Origin: Spirochaetota bacterium
GTDB lineage: Bacteria; Spirochaetota; Spirochaetia; Treponematales; UBA12059
Direction of reading: 5' to 3'
Length of the DNA: 64,000 nt
NCBI GenBank assembly: GCA_022703505.1
Contig: JAKLDN010000003.1
Location: forward strand, 457,226-521,225
This document shows, one piece after another, positions 1-8,204 of this stretch (position 1 is its first letter; each line of letters begins with the position of its first letter). Both the position numbers and the translations under genes were made by a program. Under the pieces are notes generated by a model. The model was not told the origin of the DNA. It made no database searches and saw only the letters and a program-made list of their open reading frames with translations.

Positions 1-214
1 GATCCGCTCCGTCCTCTCGACCCTGCCGCCCCGTGAGCAGGAGGTCCTCCGAATGCGCTTCGGCCTGGACGACGGGTATTCCCTGACCCTGGAAGAGGTG
101 GGGCTGTACTTCAACGTCACGCGGGAGCGGATCCGGCAGATCGAGGCCAAGGCGCTCAAGAAGCTCCGGCACTTCAAGCGGAGCCAGAAACTCCGGGACT
201 ACATGGATCATTGA
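1..214 (+). CDS. rpoD: RNA polymerase sigma-70 factor, C-terminal fragment (region 4)
   Basis: Only the last ~70 codons lie in the window (frame starts at base 2, stop TGA at 212-214). The translation begins [20 protein letters not shown] and continues through [26 protein letters not shown], which is the sigma region 4.1/4.2 helix-turn-helix that reads the -35 box. The [14 protein letters not shown] recognition segment is of the kind expected for a group 1 (housekeeping) sigma factor. The following gene is a zinc-ribbon protein, and I recall the same neighbour order in treponemes. The 5' part, including the regions that read the -10 element, is outside the window, so the housekeeping assignment rests on region 4 and context. 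Confidence 0.9.
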   Translation, partial: IRSVLSTLPPREQEVLRMRFGLDDGYSLTLEEVGLYFNVTRERIRQIEAKALKKLRHFKRSQKLRDYMDH

Positions 215-240
215 TGACCAAGCGCGTTCCGTGCTATCGT
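211..240 (+). promoter_or_regulatory. Candidate sigma-70 promoter for the zinc-ribbon gene
   Basis: TTGATG (211-216) and TATCGT (235-240) are separated by 18 bases. The -35 box overlaps the rpoD stop codon. A start near 247 would leave a ~30-base leader carrying the GAGGTG ribosome site in front of the ATG at 277. Read-through from rpoD is an equally simple alternative. Confidence 0.35.
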
Positions 241-276
241 TGCGGACTTGGACAACTAACTACGAGGTGATTCCCT

Positions 277-1131
277 ATGTTGATGGAAGAGGTTTTCGAG
301 CGGCTCCGGCAATTCCAGGACATCCTCAAGGAACGCGTCGAGATCGAGAGAGAGATCGAGAACATCCCCAAGTCCCTGGTGGCCCAGGAGGAGCTCCTGG
401 CCCGCGTCAAGAAGGGATACGCCGAGAAGACCGAGCAGCTCCAGGCCGTCACCGCCCGGGTGGCCGAGCTCCGCAACGAACTGTCCGAGGCCGAGGCTTC
501 CCGGGAGCGGGCCGAGAAGCTCATGGACACCATCTCCACCCAGCGGGAATACGAGGCCTTGAACAAGGAAATCCGGGATGCCACGGACAAGGAGCACCAG
601 GTGCGCAAGGACCTCCAGAAGGAGGAACGCGCCCTGGCGGAGATCGAGGAATCCTTCAAGCGGGACGAATCGATGATCCAGCTCCAGGAATCCGAGATCC
701 TGGAGAAGAAACAGAAGATCTCCGAAGAGACCGCCCAGAAGCAGACCCGGGTCTCCGAGCTCCGGGCCTCCGAGAAGACCGCCACCGAGGGGATCGACAC
801 CGAGATCACCTTCAAATTCGAGAGGATCATCCGGTCGAAGCAGGGCCTGGGCATCGTCCCCGTCCGCGGCTACGTGTGCTCCGGCTGTTCCATGATCCTT
901 CCCGCCCAGTTCGTCAACGAGGTCCGGCAGGGCAACCGGATCATCTTCTGCCCCTACTGTTCCCGGGTGCTCCACTACCAGGAGGCGGAGGAGTCGGAGG
1001 GCGACCTGATCGCGGATATCGAATCCGGAAGCCTCGCGGACCTGGACGATTTCTCCGACGAGGCCGAGGATGATTCCTACGACGAGGATTCGGAAGATTC
1101 CGAGAAGGAAATGGGCGAATCCGACGAATGA
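277..1131 (+). CDS. C4-type zinc-ribbon coiled-coil protein (PF02591/CT398-like)
   Basis: 284 residues. Residues ~1-180 are a long charged helical coiled coil. It is followed by a zinc ribbon with two CxxC pairs, CSGC (~residue 207) and CPYC (~233), the pattern of the PF02591 family represented by chlamydial CT398. After the ribbon comes a strongly acidic tail of Asp, Glu and Ser. The start is supported by a GAGGTG ribosome site 7 bases upstream. The family is thought to bridge macromolecular complexes; no enzymatic activity is known to me. Its place between rpoD and rnpB suggests a housekeeping role. The precise function is unknown. Confidence 0.8.
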   Translation: MLMEEVFERLRQFQDILKERVEIEREIENIPKSLVAQEELLARVKKGYAEKTEQLQAVTARVAELRNELSEAEASRERAEKLMDTISTQREYEALNKEIRDATDKEHQVRKDLQKEERALAEIEESFKRDESMIQLQESEILEKKQKISEETAQKQTRVSELRASEKTATEGIDTEITFKFERIIRSKQGLGIVPVRGYVCSGCSMILPAQFVNEVRQGNRIIFCPYCSRVLHYQEAEESEGDLIADIESGSLADLDDFSDEAEDDSYDEDSEDSEKEMGESDE

Positions 1132-1141
1132 CGGTTGTTTT

Positions 1142-1549
1142 GGGGGCAGGTCGAACCGCCGCCGTTCCGGTCTTCAAGACCGGGGCGGAGGAAAGTCCGG
1201 GCTCGCTACGGCACAGCGCCGGCTAACGGCCGGGCGACGCGGGGCGGTCTTCGGACCGTGCCGCGTCGACAGACAGCGCAACAGAGAGCAGACCGCCGAA
1301 TGGGCCCGCAAGGGTCCATGGCAAGGGTGAAAGGGTGGGGTAAGAGCCCACCGCGTCTCCGGCGACGGAGACGGCATGGCAAGCCTCGCTGCGAGCAAGG
1401 TCGAGCAGCGGATGGGCCGCCGGCCCGGCCGCGCCGTCAGGGCGCGGCGATCCGCGGGTAGACCGCTGGAGGTCCCGGGAGACCGGAGGCCGAGAGAGAT
1501 GGCGGTGGCGCCGCAAGGCGCACAGAACCCGGCTTACAGACCTGCCCCT
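1142..1549 (+). ncRNA. rnpB: RNase P RNA, bacterial type A
   Basis: This is the catalytic RNA that trims the 5' leader of tRNA precursors. The universally conserved P4 strands are present: GAGGAAAGTCCGGGCTC at 1188-1204 and ACAGAACCCGGCTTACAG at 1522-1539. The ends pair as helix P1: GGGGCAGGTC (1143-1152) with GACCTGCCCC (1539-1548). The ~405-base length is normal for type A. No convincing ORF is needed here; the open frames crossing it are fortuitous. The ends are placed from the P1 pairing and may be off by a few bases. Confidence 0.95.
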
Positions 1550-1555
1550 TTTTTT
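1539..1555 (+). terminator. rnpB terminator (3' strand of P1 plus T7)
   Basis: The 3' strand of helix P1 is immediately followed by seven T residues (1549-1555). The P1 stem may therefore double as the terminator stem, or the U run may end the precursor. Confidence 0.5.
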
Positions 1556-1583
1556 CCCGCGGACGATCGCGGTTCCCCGTCGA

Positions 1584-1612
1584 TTGACTCGGGAGGTATG
1601 TGCATGGTAAAA
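1584..1612 (+). promoter_or_regulatory. Candidate promoter for the TPR-mre operon
   Basis: TTGACT (1584-1589), a 17-base spacer and a weak -10 (GTAAAA, 1607-1612). A start near 1619 would give a leader of only ~7 bases before the ATG at 1626. The -10 is poor, so this is tentative. Confidence 0.3.
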
Positions 1613-1625
1613 ATTTGCAGGCCCT

Positions 1626-2603
1626 ATGTACGCAATCCCGGGAAAATCGGACACCTTCGAACGCAGCTCCTCGCGCCGGAGAAGGCGACTCACGCGGATG
1701 ATCGTCCTTGCCTGTCTGGCCGCCGGGGCCCTCGGCATCGCGTTCCTGGTGCCCGCTCTCGTGCGTTCCGCCCGAGCACGGAATCCCCGGATCCCCTCGG
1801 AGGAGAGCATCCTGGCCGCCTGGAACGCCAAGGATTATGACAGCGTCCTGGCGTTGGCCGCGGAAGGCCTGGCCCAACGCCCCCTGGATCCCTTCCGCCT
1901 GGTCCTGAGCGGTTTCGCCTCGTTCTACCGCGGGGTCGGGGAGACGGACGGCGAAATACGGACCCACTATATGGATTCCGCAGTCTTTTCCCTCCGGAAA
2001 GCCCTGACATCCCCTTCCGTCCCCTTCCGCTCCCAGGTGAGCTACATCCTCGGCAAGGCGTACTACCACAAGGGGCCTTACTACATGGACGAGGCTGCAA
2101 GGCATCTGGAAGCGGCCTTCCAGGACTCGGCCGGCCGGGGCGAGGCAGCGCCTTCGGATGTCCTGGAATACGCGGCGGTCGCGTATTCCGCCCTCGGGGA
2201 GCACGTAAAGAGCGTGGAAGCCTTCGAGCGGGCTCTCGCCCGGGGAAAGACCGACCTGCTCCTGTTGGCCGCGTCCCGGGCCTACGGCCTTGCCGGCCAG
2301 GCCGACAAGGCCGAGATCACGGTCCTGGAAGCCCTCTCCCTGACGGAGGATTCCCTGGTCCGGGAAAAGTCCCGATTCCTCCTGGGGGAACTCTACCTCG
2401 CCCGTAAGGACTACGGGATGGCCGAGGAGCAGTACAACCTTATCCTGGAAATGAATCCGGAATCCGCCGACGCTCATTATTACCTGGGATTGATCTGGCA
2501 GGAAAAAGGCGACCCGGTCCGAGCGCGCGCGGCATGGCGCAAGGCCGTATCCCTGGATCCCATGCATACCGCGGCGCGTCAAAAGCTCGCGGAACGGATT
2601 TAA
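1626..2603 (+). CDS. Membrane-anchored TPR protein, first gene of the mre operon
   Basis: 325 residues. An Arg-rich stretch (~15-22) precedes one membrane segment (~25-47). The rest is tetratricopeptide-like helical hairpins, with clear repeats from ~140 to the C-terminus (for example [20 protein letters not shown]). The orientation should be N-in with the repeats outside the cytoplasm. The mreB start codon is only 14 bases downstream, so the two are probably co-transcribed; a TPR gene at this place also occurs in treponemes as far as I recall. It may act as a scaffold for the elongation machinery, which is inference. The ATG at 1626 keeps the basic n-region; a start at 1698 would remove it. 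Confidence 0.7.
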   Translation: MYAIPGKSDTFERSSSRRRRRLTRMIVLACLAAGALGIAFLVPALVRSARARNPRIPSEESILAAWNAKDYDSVLALAAEGLAQRPLDPFRLVLSGFASFYRGVGETDGEIRTHYMDSAVFSLRKALTSPSVPFRSQVSYILGKAYYHKGPYYMDEAARHLEAAFQDSAGRGEAAPSDVLEYAAVAYSALGEHVKSVEAFERALARGKTDLLLLAASRAYGLAGQADKAEITVLEALSLTEDSLVREKSRFLLGELYLARKDYGMAEEQYNLILEMNPESADAHYYLGLIWQEKGDPVRARAAWRKAVSLDPMHTAARQKLAERI

Positions 2604-2617
2604 CGACTGGAGGCATC

Positions 2618-3655
2618 ATGGCTCGCCGCAACCTGTTCGACTCCCTCTCCCTGGACATAGGGATCGACCTCGGGACCTGTAACACCCTGATCTACGTGCG
2701 GGGCAAGGGCATCGTAATCAACGAGCCCTCGGTCGTGGCCGTCGAGCGCGGGACCAAGCGTGTCGTGGCCGTCGGATCCGAGGCCAAGAGGATGCTCTGG
2801 AAGACCCCCGGGGACATCATCGCCATCCGACCCCTCCGGGACGGGGTGATCGCGGATCCGGACACCACGGAGAAGATGATCAAGTACTTCATCCAGAAGG
2901 TCATCCCCCGCAGGTGGTTCGTGAAGCCCCGCATGGTGATCGGAGTGCCGTCCTGCATCACCGAAGTGGAGCGCCGGGCCGTTGAGGACGCCGCCTATAA
3001 GGCCGGCGCCCGGGAGGTCAAGGTGATCCACGAGTCCCTGGCCGCCGCGATCGGATCCGACATCCCCATCCACGAGCCCGCGGGGCACATGATTTGCGAC
3101 ATCGGCGGAGGAACCTCGGAGATCTCCGTGATCTCCCTGAAGGGCATGGTCGTGACCAGCGCCATCCGGGTGGGAGGGGACGAATTCGACGAGGCCATCA
3201 TCAAGCACATCCGCAACGCCCACAACCTGATCATCGGGGAGCAGACCGCGGAGCGGCTCAAGATCGAGATCGGGAACGCGTCCCCGGACAAGATCATCGA
3301 GAAGGTGGAGATCAAGGGCACCGACGCCATAACCGGTCTCCCGCGCCGCCTGGAGATCGACTCCGTGGAGGTCCGGGAAGCCCTCCAGGAGCCCATCAAC
3401 CAGATCGTGGAGGAGATCAAGCGGACCCTGGGCCAGACCCCTCCGGAGCTGGCCGCGGACATCGTGGAGCGCGGCATCGTCATGGCCGGGGGCGGCAGCC
3501 TCCTCAAGGGCCTTCCCAAGCTGATCGCCAAGGAAACGGGCGTGCCCGTGATCCTGGCCGAACGGCCCCTGGAGTGCGTGGCCATCGGGGCGGGCAAGTT
3601 CTTCGAGACCATGAACAGCCAGGACGGGTCCCTCTACGGGTCGCTGAACATATAA
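2618..3655 (+). CDS. mreB: Rod shape-determining protein MreB
   Basis: 345 residues, normal for MreB, the bacterial actin that directs lateral wall synthesis. The actin-fold nucleotide motifs are visible: phosphate 1 ([11 protein letters not shown], ~12-22), phosphate 2 ([12 protein letters not shown]) and the adenosine motif ([12 protein letters not shown]). The ATG at 2618 has a GGAGG site 4 bases upstream and starts [15 protein letters not shown], so a longer open frame beginning further upstream is not used. The stop codon overlaps the mreC start by one base (TAATG), indicating translational coupling. Confidence 0.97.
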   Translation: MARRNLFDSLSLDIGIDLGTCNTLIYVRGKGIVINEPSVVAVERGTKRVVAVGSEAKRMLWKTPGDIIAIRPLRDGVIADPDTTEKMIKYFIQKVIPRRWFVKPRMVIGVPSCITEVERRAVEDAAYKAGAREVKVIHESLAAAIGSDIPIHEPAGHMICDIGGGTSEISVISLKGMVVTSAIRVGGDEFDEAIIKHIRNAHNLIIGEQTAERLKIEIGNASPDKIIEKVEIKGTDAITGLPRRLEIDSVEVREALQEPINQIVEEIKRTLGQTPPELAADIVERGIVMAGGGSLLKGLPKLIAKETGVPVILAERPLECVAIGAGKFFETMNSQDGSLYGSLNI

Positions 3656-4512
3656 TGTCCGACGCCGCGGAGCGCCAGCTGGCGCGCAGGAGGAACCTGG
3701 TCTTCATCCTGGCCCTCGGGGCGTCCCTGCTCATCCTGCTCATTTCCACCAATTCCCTGGCCGGGGTGCCCCAGCGGGTCGGACTGTCGATACTCTCCTT
3801 CTTCCAGAAGGGATTCGACGCGGTGGGCAATTTCGCGTCCGGAACCCTGACCAGCGTCTCCGAACTCCGGGATCTCCGCGCCCGGTATCGGGAGCTCGTG
3901 GGACGGATGGAGGAGTACCAGAACCTGGAACGCAGCCTGACGGACCTGAAGCGGGAGAACGAGCGCCTCAGGTCCCAACTCGGCTACCTGGACGAGGCCC
4001 GGTACCGCGCGGCCTCCGCCCGGATCATCGCCAAGGACCCCGGCAACCTCTACTCGACCTTCGTGATCGACAAGGGTATGAGGGACGGCCTCCGCAAGAA
4101 CCTGCCCGTCGTGGCCTACCAGGACGGCTCCGAGGGACTGGTGGGCAGGGTCCTGGAAGTCGGCAAGTCCTCCAGCATCATCTCCCCGATCTTCGACTCC
4201 TCCGCGCATATCTCCGCCCGCCTGGACCGGACCCGCTATGAAGGACTGGTGTCCGGCGGGGGCAGCCCCGACGTCCCCTTGACGATGCGCTACATCAAGA
4301 AGAGGGCCAAGGACGAGATCCAGTACGGCGACCTCGTCGTCACCTCGGGTTTCCAGTCCCTCTACCCCCGGGACGTCATCATCGGCCGCGTGACCCGGAT
4401 CCTCTCCGCCGATTACCAAACCTCCCTGGACATCGACGTGGAGCCCGTGCTGGATTTCGCGCGGCTTGAATATGTCTTCGTGGTCTTCCCCGAAGCCGGG
4501 ACGGAGGACTGA
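3655..4512 (+). CDS. mreC: Rod shape-determining protein MreC
   Basis: 285 residues. A cytoplasmic basic N-terminus (QLARRR) and one membrane helix (~14-35) are followed by a coiled coil (~75-110, with repeated RELV/RMEEYQN/LKRENERL). A beta-rich periplasmic domain follows and includes VVTSGFQSLYPRDVIIGRV, a typical MreC C-lobe sequence. MreC forms filaments that link MreB to the PBP2-RodA synthase. Overlap with mreB and a 1-base gap to mreD place it in a tight operon. Confidence 0.93.
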   Translation: MSDAAERQLARRRNLVFILALGASLLILLISTNSLAGVPQRVGLSILSFFQKGFDAVGNFASGTLTSVSELRDLRARYRELVGRMEEYQNLERSLTDLKRENERLRSQLGYLDEARYRAASARIIAKDPGNLYSTFVIDKGMRDGLRKNLPVVAYQDGSEGLVGRVLEVGKSSSIISPIFDSSAHISARLDRTRYEGLVSGGGSPDVPLTMRYIKKRAKDEIQYGDLVVTSGFQSLYPRDVIIGRVTRILSADYQTSLDIDVEPVLDFARLEYVFVVFPEAGTED

Positions 4513-4513
4513 G

Positions 4514-5020
4514 GTGTTCAAGACCATCCTGGTCGCCGTAGCGACTTCCGTAGGCTGTTCCCTGCTGCAGTCCACCTGGCTTCATGCCGTCGCCGTCTAC
4601 GCCGTGATCCCCGACCTGGCCCTCCTGGTCATCGTCTACGTCGCCTTCCAGAACGTCCGCACCGAGGGGATCGCGGCCGGATTCCTTTCGGGGCTCCTGC
4701 AGGATTTCATCTCATCCGCCCCCCTGGGATTCAACGCCTTCGTGAGGACCGTGGTCTCCTTCGGCTTCAACCTGATCTCCGGCAGTTTCTACATTGATCG
4801 GATCCTGATGCCCATGCTCTTCGGAGGGGCCGCCACATTGCTCAAGGCCCTGGCCACGGCCCTCCTGGCCATCGCGTTTCCGGCCTTCATCCACGGCTAC
4901 GATTTCCTGGACAGGGTCCTCTGGATCGAGACGGCGTACAACGCGGTCCTGGCTCCGTTCCTGTTCCTTATCCTGGGGCTGCTGAAGTCCCTCTTCGTCA
5001 CGGCGCGGAACCGCGGATGA
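4514..5020 (+). CDS. mreD: Rod shape-determining protein MreD
   Basis: 168 residues, almost entirely hydrophobic with about five membrane helices, as expected for MreD, the membrane partner of MreC. I chose the GTG at 4514 because a GGAGG site lies at 4503-4507 and the gene then starts one base after the mreC stop; an upstream ATG at 4466 would overlap mreC by 47 bases. The conserved segment GLLQDFISSAPLGFNAF (~60-76) matches the family. The stop overlaps the mrdA ATG (ATGA). Confidence 0.9.
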   Translation: MFKTILVAVATSVGCSLLQSTWLHAVAVYAVIPDLALLVIVYVAFQNVRTEGIAAGFLSGLLQDFISSAPLGFNAFVRTVVSFGFNLISGSFYIDRILMPMLFGGAATLLKALATALLAIAFPAFIHGYDFLDRVLWIETAYNAVLAPFLFLILGLLKSLFVTARNRG

Positions 5021-6888
5021 GCGACCTGATACCCGAGGCCAAGCCCGTCGATCCGAGGCGGATTTTGGTCTTCCGCCTCCTGGCGGTCGGGATACTGGCC
5101 GTCTACACGGGTCGCCTGTTCTACCTGCAGATCCTCCGGGGAGGGGAATTCCGTTCCCAGGCCGCCAGCATATCCCGCCAGTCCTCGATCCTTCCGTCCC
5201 AGCGCGGGGAGATCTACGATCGCGGCGGGAACATTCCTCTCGTGCTCAACGTCGATTCCTTCGCCCTGGACATCGTGCCCGCGGAACTGCCCGCGGAGAT
5301 GCGGGATACGGTCTTCCTGAAGCTCGCCAAGCTCACCGGCCGGCCCGTGGAGGAGCTTAGGGCCAAGATCCCGTCCTCCTACTATCATCTGTACCAGCCC
5401 GTGGAGGTGGTCGGTTCCGTGCCGTACCCGGTGATCGTGTCCGTGGCCGAACGCCTGGACGAACTCCCCGGGGTGACCTGGCACGCGAAGCCCAAGAGGA
5501 ATTACGTGGAGACGGGATCCCTGTCCCACCTCATAGGGTACGTCGGGGACATCACCCGGGAGGAGCTCAAGCTCCTGTTCAACCAGGGATACCAATCCGG
5601 GGACGTGATCGGAAAGACCGGGATAGAGAAGCAGTACGACTCGCTCCTCCGGGGCAGGGACGGGCGTGAATACCGCGTCGTGGACGTTCGGGGACGCAAG
5701 ATCGCCGGGGCGGAACCGTCCGTGGACCCTCCGGTCATGGGCCGGAACATCGTCCTGACCATCGATCGCAGGATACAGGAACTCGCGGAGAAGGCCCTGG
5801 GACAGAGGATGGGTTCCGTGGTCGTCCTCAAGCCCGGCACCGGGGAGATCCTGGCCATGGTTTCCTACCCCTGGTACAATCCCAACCTCTTCCTGGAAGC
5901 CGACGGCGGCCGGGCCTACGCGCGGCTTCTCAACGACCCGAACAAGCCCTTGCTGAACCGGGCGATCCAATCGGCGTATCCTCCCGCCTCCACGTTCAAG
6001 GCCGTGGTCACCACCGGAATCCTGGAGGAGAACGCGTTCCCCCCGGAAAAGACGGTCCTCTGCCAGGGAGAGGTTTCCTACGGCGACCGGGTATTCCGGT
6101 GCTGGATCCGCAAGCCGGGCCACGGGGCGGTGGATCTCAAGGGCGCCATGGCCCAGTCCTGCGATATTTATTTCTGGACCGTCGCCCGGGACCATCTGGG
6201 AATCGAGAGGCTTGTCTCGTACTCCAAGGAATTCGGGTTCGGGACCGCCTCGGGCATAGACCTTCCCGGCGAGATCTCCGGTTTCAATCCGAGCCCCCAG
6301 TGGAAAGAGCGGCGGTACCACGAAAAATGGCTGGGCGGGGACACGATGAACATGTCCATCGGACAGGGGTATCTCCTGACGACCCCCCTGCAGATGGCCA
6401 ACATGATCGCCATGATCGTCAACGACGGGATCATCTACAAGCCCCACATCCTCTCGGAGGTCCGCGACCCTTCTTCCGGGGCCGTCATCCGGAGCGTTGC
6501 ACCCGAGGTTCTCTCCCAGTCGCGCATCAAGCCCGAGACTTTCAAGGTCGTCCGGGACAACCTGCGCGCGGTTATCACGGAAGGGACGGCGCGATATCCC
6601 GTCAGCACGAAGGCCGTGCAGGTGGCGGGCAAGACGGGAACCGCGGAGGTGGGTCTGGCGGACCGTTGGCACTCCTGGTTCGCCAGTTACGGCCCCTACG
6701 GCGCGGGCATCACGGACGATACCGTGGTGGTGGTCGTCATGGTGGAAGCCACGAATCCCTGGGAGTGGTGGGCCCCCTACGCGTCCAACATCATCTTCCA
6801 GGGGATCTTCGCGAACCAGACCTACGACGAAGTCATCCAGGCCCTCGGACTCTCGTACATGATCAAGCCGACGGAGCGTGTCGAATGA
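5017..6888 (+). CDS. mrdA: Penicillin-binding protein 2 (peptidoglycan transpeptidase)
   Basis: 623 residues, normal for PBP2, the elongation-specific DD-transpeptidase. A short cytoplasmic tail and one membrane helix (~15-38) precede the pedestal domain. Catalytic motifs appear in order: STFK (nucleophile Ser in PPASTFKAV, ~325), SCD as the SxN-type motif (AMAQSCDIYF, ~375), and KTGT (VAGKTGTAEV, ~537). It overlaps mreD and rodA by 4 bases each, consistent with a PBP2-RodA synthase pair made together. The annotation is secure from the motifs and the gene neighbours. Confidence 0.96.
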   Translation: MSDLIPEAKPVDPRRILVFRLLAVGILAVYTGRLFYLQILRGGEFRSQAASISRQSSILPSQRGEIYDRGGNIPLVLNVDSFALDIVPAELPAEMRDTVFLKLAKLTGRPVEELRAKIPSSYYHLYQPVEVVGSVPYPVIVSVAERLDELPGVTWHAKPKRNYVETGSLSHLIGYVGDITREELKLLFNQGYQSGDVIGKTGIEKQYDSLLRGRDGREYRVVDVRGRKIAGAEPSVDPPVMGRNIVLTIDRRIQELAEKALGQRMGSVVVLKPGTGEILAMVSYPWYNPNLFLEADGGRAYARLLNDPNKPLLNRAIQSAYPPASTFKAVVTTGILEENAFPPEKTVLCQGEVSYGDRVFRCWIRKPGHGAVDLKGAMAQSCDIYFWTVARDHLGIERLVSYSKEFGFGTASGIDLPGEISGFNPSPQWKERRYHEKWLGGDTMNMSIGQGYLLTTPLQMANMIAMIVNDGIIYKPHILSEVRDPSSGAVIRSVAPEVLSQSRIKPETFKVVRDNLRAVITEGTARYPVSTKAVQVAGKTGTAEVGLADRWHSWFASYGPYGAGITDDTVVVVVMVEATNPWEWWAPYASNIIFQGIFANQTYDEVIQALGLSYMIKPTERVE

Positions 6889-8204
6889 TCGCCAACCTCA
6901 AGGCCCTGTTCAGCGACATCGACTGGTACATCCTGGCCGCGTCCCTGATCCTCATGGTCGTGGGCATCCTGTTCATCTTTTCTTCCGGCGTGACGAGCAC
7001 CGGGGTCGTGGTGTCCACGGAATACCTGCGGCAGATCGCTTGGGTGGCCCTGGGTTTCGTGTTCCTGATGCTCGTGGTCCTGGTGGACTACAAGCGCGTG
7101 AAGGACTCCAGCTTCGTCATCTACGCGGCCGTCCTCCTGCTGCTCGTCTATACCCGCATGTTCGGGAGGGTCGTCAACGGGGCCCGGTCCTGGATCGGGA
7201 TCGGGGAACTGGGAATCCAGCCTTCCGAATTCGCCAAGATCGCCACAATATTCTACCTGTCCAAGTACCTGGACCAGACCCGGCATTCCCTTCCCGGCTT
7301 CCGGCGTTTCCTGGGCTCCCTCGCCATCGTGGGAATCCCCATGCTCCTGGTGCTGTCCCAGCCGGATTTCGGCACGGCCCTCGTCTTCATCCCCATCCTC
7401 CTTTCCATGTCGTACCTCTGCGGCCTTGAGCGCCGGTACATCGTGTTCTTGCTTTCCACCGTGGCCCTGACCCTCGTCCTCGTGGTCCTGCCGCTTTGGG
7501 AGAGGAACATTGCCGCCCGACCCACGGGCCTGCTCTTCGTCCTCTACGAGGGTCCCTACCGGTTCTGGATCCTCGGAGCCTGCGTGATCACACTGGGGCT
7601 TGCCGTCTGGGGATTCCTCGTCTTCCGGAATCGGTATTACTACTGGATATCCTACGCGTTCCTGATCCTGATCCTCTCCCTGGTAGGTTCCGAACTCGGG
7701 CACCGGGTCCTCAAGGATTACCAGATCATGCGGCTCATCGTGTTCCTGGATCCCTCCGTGGATCCCCGGGGTTCCGGGTGGAACATCCTGCAATCCATCA
7801 CCGCCATCGGTTCGGGAGGATTCGCGGGCCGGGGATTCCTCCAGGGAACCCAGAGCCATTACAGGTTCCTGCCCCAGCAGAGCACGGATTTCATATTCTC
7901 GATCCTCTCCGAGGAGTGGGGCTTCCTGGGCGGGCTTGTCGTGTTCGGGCTTTACGGAATCATACTCTGGAGGACCCTGGCCCTTCTGAAGACCGTCAAG
8001 GATCCGTTCGCGGTCGGCATCGTGGCCGGACTCTCCGGGATGATTCTCTTCCATTTCATGATCAACGTGGGCATGACCATGGGCATCATGCCCATCACCG
8101 GCATACCCTTGTTCTTCCTGTCCTACGGCGGGTCCTCCCTGTGGGCCGTGCTGATCGGCATCGGGCTGATCCTGGGGATTTCCGCCCGGAGGTACCACTC
8201 CTGA
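6885..8204 (+). CDS. rodA: SEDS peptidoglycan glycosyltransferase RodA
   Basis: 439 residues with about ten membrane helices. SEDS signatures are present: NGARSWIGIG near ~90, QPSEFAKIA, QPDFGTALV, and the C-terminal PITGIPLFFLSYGGSS. RodA polymerises lipid II during elongation and works with the PBP2 encoded just upstream (ATGA overlap). The protein is longer than many RodA proteins because of a central loop with two additional hydrophobic segments (~205-260). Its TGA stop is shared with the CTG start of the next gene. Confidence 0.95.
   Translation: MIANLKALFSDIDWYILAASLILMVVGILFIFSSGVTSTGVVVSTEYLRQIAWVALGFVFLMLVVLVDYKRVKDSSFVIYAAVLLLLVYTRMFGRVVNGARSWIGIGELGIQPSEFAKIATIFYLSKYLDQTRHSLPGFRRFLGSLAIVGIPMLLVLSQPDFGTALVFIPILLSMSYLCGLERRYIVFLLSTVALTLVLVVLPLWERNIAARPTGLLFVLYEGPYRFWILGACVITLGLAVWGFLVFRNRYYYWISYAFLILILSLVGSELGHRVLKDYQIMRLIVFLDPSVDPRGSGWNILQSITAIGSGGFAGRGFLQGTQSHYRFLPQQSTDFIFSILSEEWGFLGGLVVFGLYGIILWRTLALLKTVKDPFAVGIVAGLSGMILFHFMINVGMTMGIMPITGIPLFFLSYGGSSLWAVLIGIGLILGISARRYHS

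Noticed and set aside
1135..1461. Short open frames inside the RNase P RNA
   Set aside because: The conserved P4 and P1 elements define an RNA gene; the Arg/Pro-rich frames have no family resemblance.
2534..2617. Upstream-extended start for mreB
   Set aside because: It overlaps the TPR gene and lacks a ribosome site; the ATG at 2618 has GGAGG and gives the standard N-terminus.
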